DNA of 64,000 nt, taken from Cladocopium goreaui. Taxonomy: Eukaryota; Sar; Dinophyceae; Suessiales; Symbiodiniaceae. The stretch is taken from NCBI GenBank assembly GCA_947184155.2, contig CAMXCT020001840.1, positions 1-64,000 on the forward strand, in the 5' to 3' direction. The notes under the pieces were generated by a model. The model saw only the letters and a list, made by a program, of their open reading frames with translations, was not told where the DNA came from and did no database searches. Every line of letters begins with the position of its first letter. Position 1 is the first letter of the stretch. Positions 58,262 to 64,000 of the stretch are shown piece by piece. Both the position numbers and the translations under genes were made by a program.

Positions 58262-58915
58262 GGTAGTGTGGTGTCGCGCAGTTGTGGTTGTAGTTGCAGT
58301 GTAGTGTAGCGGAGTTGTAGTTGTAATGTAGTGTAATGAGTGTAGTGTAGTTGCAGTTGCAGTTGCAGCTGTGGTGTGGTGTAATTAGCGTAGCGTAGTG
58401 TACTGTAATGTTGTGTACTGTAGTGTGGTATAGTGTAGTGTGGAATAGTGTAATGTAGTGTAGTGTAGTGTAAAAATAGTGTAGTTGTAGTTGTAGTGTT
58501 ATGTAATGTAATTCGTGTGGTGCAGCGTAGTGTAGTGTAATGTAGTGGTAGTCCTAGTCGGCAGTTGCAGTTGTAGCTGTAGCTGTAGCGTAATGTAATG
58601 CAATTAGTGTAGCGTAGCGTTGTGTAATGTAGCGTTGTGAAATGTAGTGTACTTGTAGTTGTATTTGTAGTCGTAGCGCGCTGCAATGCAATTAGCGTAG
58701 TGTAAAGTAGTGTAGTTGCAATTGTAGTTATAGCTGTGGTAGTACTGCAGTAGTTGCTGTAGTTGTAGTGTAATTAGTGTAGTCTAGTCTAATTAGATTT
58801 GATTAGTGTATATAGTGTAGTGTAATTAAGATACCGTAATGTAGCGTAGTATTTTTGCATTTGTACTTGTAGTAGTAGTTGTTGTTGTAGTTGTAGTAGT
58901 AGTAGTAGTATCGGG
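58262..58915 (-). repeat. GTAGT (CTACA) array, uninterrupted
   Basis: Irregular GTAGTGTAGTTG and TGTAATGTAGTGTAG units, the reverse complement of the CTACA array at 22990-28256 but without a LINE. Confidence 0.88.
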
Positions 58916-58984
58916 GTGCCAATTCATTATGTGATAATGTGCAGCAGTTTTAGAGCGGTCTAGCTTTTGTACATAGGGCCTCAG

Positions 58985-59115
58985 GCTTTAAAAGGTAAAC
59001 GGGTCATCTGCGCACATTGAAAGCGGGTCATCTGCGCACATTGCAAACGAGTCATCCGCGCACAGAGAAACCGGGTCATCCGCGCACGTAGAGGGGTCAT
59101 CCGCGCACATTGATG
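58985..59115 (+). repeat. GGGTCATCTGCGCACATT units
   Basis: Five units of about 24 bases (GGGTCATCCGCGCACAT plus a variable tail). Confidence 0.85.
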
Positions 59116-59119
59116 CTGG

Positions 59120-59890
59120 GTACCAGCCATTTAGGGTTTGGTTGGGGGGGTTGGGGGGGGGACAAAAGCGTCATTGATGCTGGGAACAAGGGTGGGATCC
59201 ATGGACTTAAATCATTACTTGACTCAGCCATTTAGGGTTTGGTTGGGTGGTGGGGGGGGGACAAAAGCGTTCATGCTCCTCTGCACACAAAAGCACTGCA
59301 CCTTGATCGCCTGTCATCTGAAGCACTGCACCTTGAACATAGTCCTGGGCAGGGGCGGGGGGGCACAAACGCGTTCATGTTCCTCTGCACACAAAAGCAC
59401 TGCTCCTTCATCGCCTGTCATGCTGAAGCACTGCACCTTGAACATAGTCTTGGGCAGGGGCGGGGGGGGGACAAAAGCGTCATGTTCCTCTGCCACAAAA
59501 GCACTGCTCCTTCATCGCCTTTCATCTGAAGCACGGCACTGAACATAGTCTGGGCAGGGCGGGGGGGGTACAAAAGCGTTCATGCTCCTCTGCACACAAA
59601 AGCACTGCACCTTGATCGCCTGTCATCTGAAGCACTGCACCTTGAACATAGTCCTGGGCAGGGGCGGGGGGGCACAAACGCGTTCATGTTCCTCTGCACA
59701 CAAAAGCACTGCTCCTTCATCGCCTGTCATCTGAAGCACTGCACCTTGAACATAGTCTTGGCAGGGGAGGGGGGGGGGACAAACGCGGTCATGTTCCTCT
59801 GCCACACAAAAGCACTGCTCCTTCATCGCCTGTCATCTGAAGCACTGCACCTTGAACATAGTCTTGGGCAGGGGCGGGGGGGCAAAAGCG
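59120..59890 (+). repeat. About 105-bp minisatellite with G runs
   Basis: About six units, each with TTCATGCTCCTCTGCACAC, AAAGCACTGCACCTT, ATCGCCTGTCATCTGAAGC, GAACATAGTC and a GGGCAGGGGCGGGGGGG block. ORFs on both strands are repeat by-products. Confidence 0.92.
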
Positions 59891-59894
59891 TTAT

Positions 59895-60600
59895 TAGTTG
59901 AGTGATTTGCGTGGGGGGAGATGGGTTGAGTGAGTTGACTTGTGTGAGATGAGTTGAAAGAGATGAGTTGAGATGAGTTGAGTGAGATGAGTTGAGTGGC
60001 AGTTGGGTGACGTGAGTTAAGTCAGATGAGTTGAGTGAAGTTGAGTGAGGAAGGCTGAGTGAGATGAGTTGAGTGAGTTCAGTTGTGTGAGATGAATTGA
60101 AAGAGTTGAGTTGTGTGAAATGAGTTGAGTCCAAGCGCACGCCGGCAGTCCCCATAGCACGCAGAAGCAGCTCCAGGAGCACCACGTGCTGCTGCCTGCA
60201 GAAAGTCAAACTCTGCCACACGAAAGCAACTCCAGCAGCAGCCAGTGCTGAGCCTGCTACACGAAAGCAGCTCCACCAAATGCTACACGAAAGCAGCTCT
60301 TGAGTGAGTTGAGTTGTGTGAGATGAGTTGTGTGAGTTGTGAGATGAGAGGAGTTGTGTGAGATGAGTTGTGTGAGTTGTGAGATGAGTTGTGTGAGTTG
60401 TGAGATGAGTTGTGTGAAAGAACTTGGGTGAAGTTCAGTGAGAGGACACGAAAGCAGCTCCACCAAATGCCACACGAAAGCAGCTCTTGAGTGAGTTGAG
60501 TTGTGTGAGATGAGTTGTGTGAGTTGTGAGATGAGAGGAGTTGTGTGAGATGAGTTGTATGCGTTGTGTGAGACAACTTGGGTGAAGTTGAGTGAGAGGA
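59895..60600 (+). repeat. GAGATGAGTTG array with embedded CACGAAAGCAGCTCC units
   Basis: Units of GAGTTGAGTGAGATGAGTTG and GTTGTGTGAGATGAG. Within them, at 60120-60300 and 60450-60485, are blocks with repeated CACGAAAGCAGCTCCACC and CCAAATGC. Confidence 0.88.
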
Positions 60601-61075
60601 GGAGCAACGCAGGAGGAGAAGGAGGAGAAGGCGCGGAATACAAGCCTAAAAACAAAAACCCCACACAGAGATGTGAGGAAAAAAACCACACAGTGATGAG
60701 TTGTGTGATGATGTCAAGAAAAAAGCAACAAGAAGAATCATGTTACAGAGATACAATGACAAAATCACACAAAAGTAACGTGCACAGACGACCAACGTCT
60801 GACGTGCACAAACGACCCACTTTTGACGTGCACAGACGACCCCCCAACCGCTTTAAAATGCACAAAAACAATGAGAACTGGTTCTGCTATAAAATGCGTT
60901 TCCAGCAAATTCACGCCGAATTGGCATTCAAGTTCATCCAAATTCGAAGACCCTCAGAAACGCCTCTTTAAAAAGGGGTCAGGAAATTCTTTTTAGATAG
61001 ACGTATTTTAGAGTGAAGGTGCCCAAATATTTAGTGTTTTTCTTCTTTTATAGCATTCTATAGCATACATTACTA
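60600..61075. other. Spacer with a three-copy GACGTGCACA repeat
   Basis: AACGTGCACAGACGACC-type units occur three times at 60777-60845. No gene seen. Confidence 0.4.
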
Positions 61076-61084
61076 TATATATAT

Positions 61085-61375
61085 ATATTCCTTAAAATTC
61101 CTTAAGCTTCCTTAAAATTCCTTAAGAACCCTTAAAATTCTTCAAAATTCCTTGCAAAAATCCTTAAAATTCCTCAAAATTCCTTTAAACAATCCTTAAA
61201 ATTCCTCAAAGTTCCTTTAAAACAAATCTTGAAATTCCCTAAGATTCTTTAAGCTTCCTTAAAAGTCTTTAAAATTTCTTAAAATGTCCTTGAAATTCCT
61301 TAAAGCCCCCTGAAATTCCTTGAGCAATTCCCTAGAATTCAAAAAAGAACCTTCAACTTGCTTAAAATTCATTAG
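61085..61375 (+). repeat. CCTTAAAATTC repeat
   Basis: About 25 degenerate units of TTCCTTAAAATTCC and TCCTCAAAATTC. Beyond it GCAATAAAATG recurs several times to about 61605. Confidence 0.88.
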
Positions 61376-61699
61376 AATTCGCTGATCTAAAATGACATGC
61401 CCAATAAAAATCGATATAAAGAGATCCTGGAAAAGCACTGGTTCCATTCTGCAATAAAATGCTCCAAACACTCATTTTTTGCAATAAAATTAGAATTGAA
61501 CTTTGACATGTTGACAACATGTTAAAGTTCAATTTGTTGAAAACCATCAGGATTTCCCTGGCCAATAAAATGCTTAGACCAACCCCTTAACAATAAAATG
61601 GCTAACCTGACTCCAATTTTCAAATTCCAGTACATTACGGATCTCACTTAGACTATGCGCAAGTCATCCATTTCCAGTGTGGAAATTGCGACGGGGATG

Positions 61700-62590
61700 T
61701 AGTAGAGTAGAGAGGAGAGGAGAGGAGAGGAGAGGAGAGGAGAGGAGAGTAGAGTAGAGTAGAGCAGAGCAGAGCAGAGTAGAGCAGAGCAGAGCAGAGC
61801 AAGAGTAGAGTAGGGTAGCGTAGCGTAGCGTAGAGTAGCGTAGCGTAGAGTAGAGTAGAGTAGAGTAGGGAAGGGCAGAGCAGAGTAGAGTAGAGTAGTG
61901 TAGTGTAGTGCAGTGCAGTGCACTGCAGTGCAGTGTAGTGTAGGTGTAGGTGTAGCGTAGTGTAGCGTAGTGTAGCAAAGCATAGCATAGCGTAGCGTAG
62001 AGCAGAGCAGAGTAGAGTAGAGTAGAGTACAGTAGAGTAGAGTAGGGTAGGGTAGGCTAGGGTAGAGCAGAGCAGAGCAGAGCAAGAGTAGAGTAGAGTA
62101 GGGTAGCGTAGAGTAGAGTAGAGTAGGGAAGGGCAGAGCAGAGTAGTGTAGTGTAGTGTAGTGCAGTGCACTGCAGTGCAGTGCAGTGCAGTGTAGTGTA
62201 GCGTAGGTGTAGGTGTAGTGTAGTGTAGTGTAGTGTAGTGTAGTGTAGTGTAGTGTAGTGTAGTGTAGTGTAGGTGTGTGTAGGTGTAGGTGTAGGTGTA
62301 GTGTAGGTGTAGGTGTAGGTGTAGGTGTAGTGTTGTAGTGTTGTAGTGTTGTAGTGTTGTAGTGTAGGTGTAGCGTAGGTGTAGGTGTAGTGTAGGTGTA
62401 GTGTAGGTGTAGGTGTAGTGTAGTGTATACACTATATAGTGTAGTGTAGTGTATACACTATATAGTATAGTGTAGTGTGGTGTAGTGTGGTGTGGTGTGG
62501 TGTGGTGTGGTGTGGTGTGGTGTGGTGTGGTGTGGTGTGGTGTAGTGTAGTGTAGTGTAGTGGTGGTTGTAGTTGCAGTTGTAGTTTTAG
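61700..62590 (-). repeat. GTAGAGTAGAG and GTAGTGTAG (CTACA-like) array
   Basis: AGAGGAGAGG, then AGTAGAGTAGAGC, GTAGCGTAGC, GTAGGTGTAG, TGTAGTGTAG and TGTGGTGTGG runs, joining repeat A's right copy through a short CTAT microsatellite. Confidence 0.92.
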
Positions 62591-62614
62591 TTGTGGTTGT
62601 ACCTGTCTATCTAT

Positions 62615-63740
62615 CTATCTGTCTATCTGCAAGCCTGAAAACGAAGCCATTCTGCGAGACTTCCTCAGTTTTTGATTTTGACTACATCAAAGACGCAGCA
62701 ATTTTGCCAGATTTCCTCAATTTTTGAACTTGACAACATCAAAAACAAAAGTCTGCGAGACTTCCTCAATTTTCGAAGTTGACAACATGAAAAACGAAAC
62801 AAATCTGCGAGACTTCCTTCAAAAATGCAAGTTGGGTGCAGAGCTGATGGCCTCGTGCCAATGCGTTTTCCCATTTTTCCAGCCCATGTCTCTAAAATAT
62901 TGCGCCTGCCACGAAAAAGTGATGCCAGGTCATACGAAGTGCTGCACCTGTCACGCAAAATCATCTTGCAAACCTCAAGATCTGATGCACCAGAATGCAA
63001 CCCCTCTCAGGAAATCAGCGCCCTGACCTCCTAACATCTCTGATGAAAATGTCTCTTGTATTGCGCCTGCCATGCAAAAAATGCATCTTTGCAGATCCTC
63101 TTCAAATGTCCCACGCCTGCCAACGCTATTGAAACAAATACAACACCCTCACGTTTTACTCACATTTTGACAAGGTGCACAATCCCTGGCGCCTGCCGCG
63201 CGAAACGACATCTGAACGTCCAAAAATGGTCCGAACATGTAGCGCTTTTAACATTTTGACTTGGAAATGAGCTTCGCGCCACAACGGCCTGCACTTTTTC
63301 AACATCTCAACTTCCAAAAGTGCTCCGACGTTGGTGTGCTTTGTACATTTTGACTTGGAAATGTGCTTCGCGCCACAACGGCGTGCAATTTTTCATCCGC
63401 TCAACTTCCAAAGTGCTCCGAACCTGGTGTGCGTTGCACCTTTTGACTTGGAAATGTGCTTCGCGCCACAACGGCGTGCAATTTTTCATCTCTCATCTGG
63501 CCAGCTGGCTCCGCACCTGCCGCTTTAGCGAGCTTACTTTTCGACCCTCCGGAGCCACAAATCATTGGAAAAACGCCATGTTTCGCGACTTTCCTACCTT
63601 TTCGCGAACCTGGATTTTCTTTCTTCGGAGACTTTATCTTTTTTGATCTTTTTTCTTCTTCTCTTATCTGACTCTTCCTACCTTCGCTTTACCATGTGTC
63701 CATATTGTCGGAAGTTTGACTTCTAAACTTCCTTCGATTA
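62615..63740 (-). repeat. Repeat A, right copy (inverted)
   Basis: Inverted relative of 20011-21195. It has AAGTCTCGCAGA-type units (62655-62820), GCGCCTGCCACG and GCCTGCCATGCAAA blocks (62897-63210), three units with TGTGCTTCGCGCCACAACGG (63270-63485), CGGAGCCACAAATCATTGG (63550) and the outer end TCCTTCGATTA (63740). Confidence 0.85.
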
Positions 63741-64000
63741 CATGTGTTTATAATAAAATATAATATAGCTGTCCCCTTTGGTGCATTCACCGCGACATCA
63801 CAGTGGTTGGCTTCCGCATGCTTTCGCATTTTGTTTCAAGTCATCATACAAGCAGCTGATTACCAGGACTCGTTCGAATTTTGAGGGGATAAGCTTCAGC
63901 CAATGCAAAAAAGATCCCAAAGAAACAGGCTCGTGCTACTCTTGTGCTCTTCATTCCCCGCTTCTAGGCTTGTAACTTTTGATTTGAAACCCACACCAGC
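63741..64000. other. Right edge of window
   Basis: No gene or repeat recognised; the sequence differs from the flank of the left copy of repeat A. Confidence 0.4.

Overview
The window looks like nuclear DNA of a dinoflagellate, probably of the Symbiodinium type. Four things support this. There is a Ty1/copia-type retroelement with a lysine/glycine-rich Gag and several accessory domains. There is a fragment related to the dinoflagellate spliced leader. There is a spliced ion-channel gene whose reading frame calls for GC and probably GA intron donors. Most of the rest is simple and tandem repeats with few recognisable genes. All calls come from reading the sequence; no alignment or search was run.

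Layout. 1-11.9 kb: a minus-strand LTR retroelement that runs off the left edge. In sense order it has a KG-rich Gag, a retropepsin split between frames, a DDE integrase, a degenerate C5-methyltransferase-like domain, a copia RT with a large internal insertion, RNase H, then a further ORF. That ORF carries all the motifs of an RNA 2'-phosphotransferase (Tpt1/KptA). Several frameshifts and in-frame TGA codons show a decayed, or poorly assembled, copy. 12.2-19.95 kb: an A/G-rich tract, gene-poor DNA, a 2.5-kb array of 225-240 bp units holding telomere-like CCCTAAAA and CCCTTAAAA blocks (100-N gap inside), and a TTTCGCG cluster. 20.0-28.4 kb: repeat A, CTACA arrays, an AT-rich palindrome block, a nearly complete LINE (minus strand, 23369-28118) sitting inside a CTACA array, and short repeat B.

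31.8-40.3 kb: a minus-strand gene in at least eleven exons for a voltage-gated cation channel with a cytoplasmic EF-hand tail. 41.9-48.7 kb: tandem arrays whose order reads the same from both sides while all keep one orientation, as if each had been inserted into the previous one; an RNase H fragment lies in the outer array. 48.7-57.6 kb: scattered possible exons, microsatellites and a minisatellite sandwich. 58.07-63.74 kb: inverted copies of B and A around different internal repeats, so the order A-array-X-array-B occurs twice in the window, in opposite orientations.

The main result is the retroelement. A Tpt1-type NAD-dependent RNA end-processing domain lies directly behind RNase H, in frame with pol, separated by a single TGA followed by CTA. 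TGA-CTA is a known leaky stop context. If other copies show the same layout, this is a retrotransposon that carries its own RNA-repair or RNA-end-modifying enzyme.
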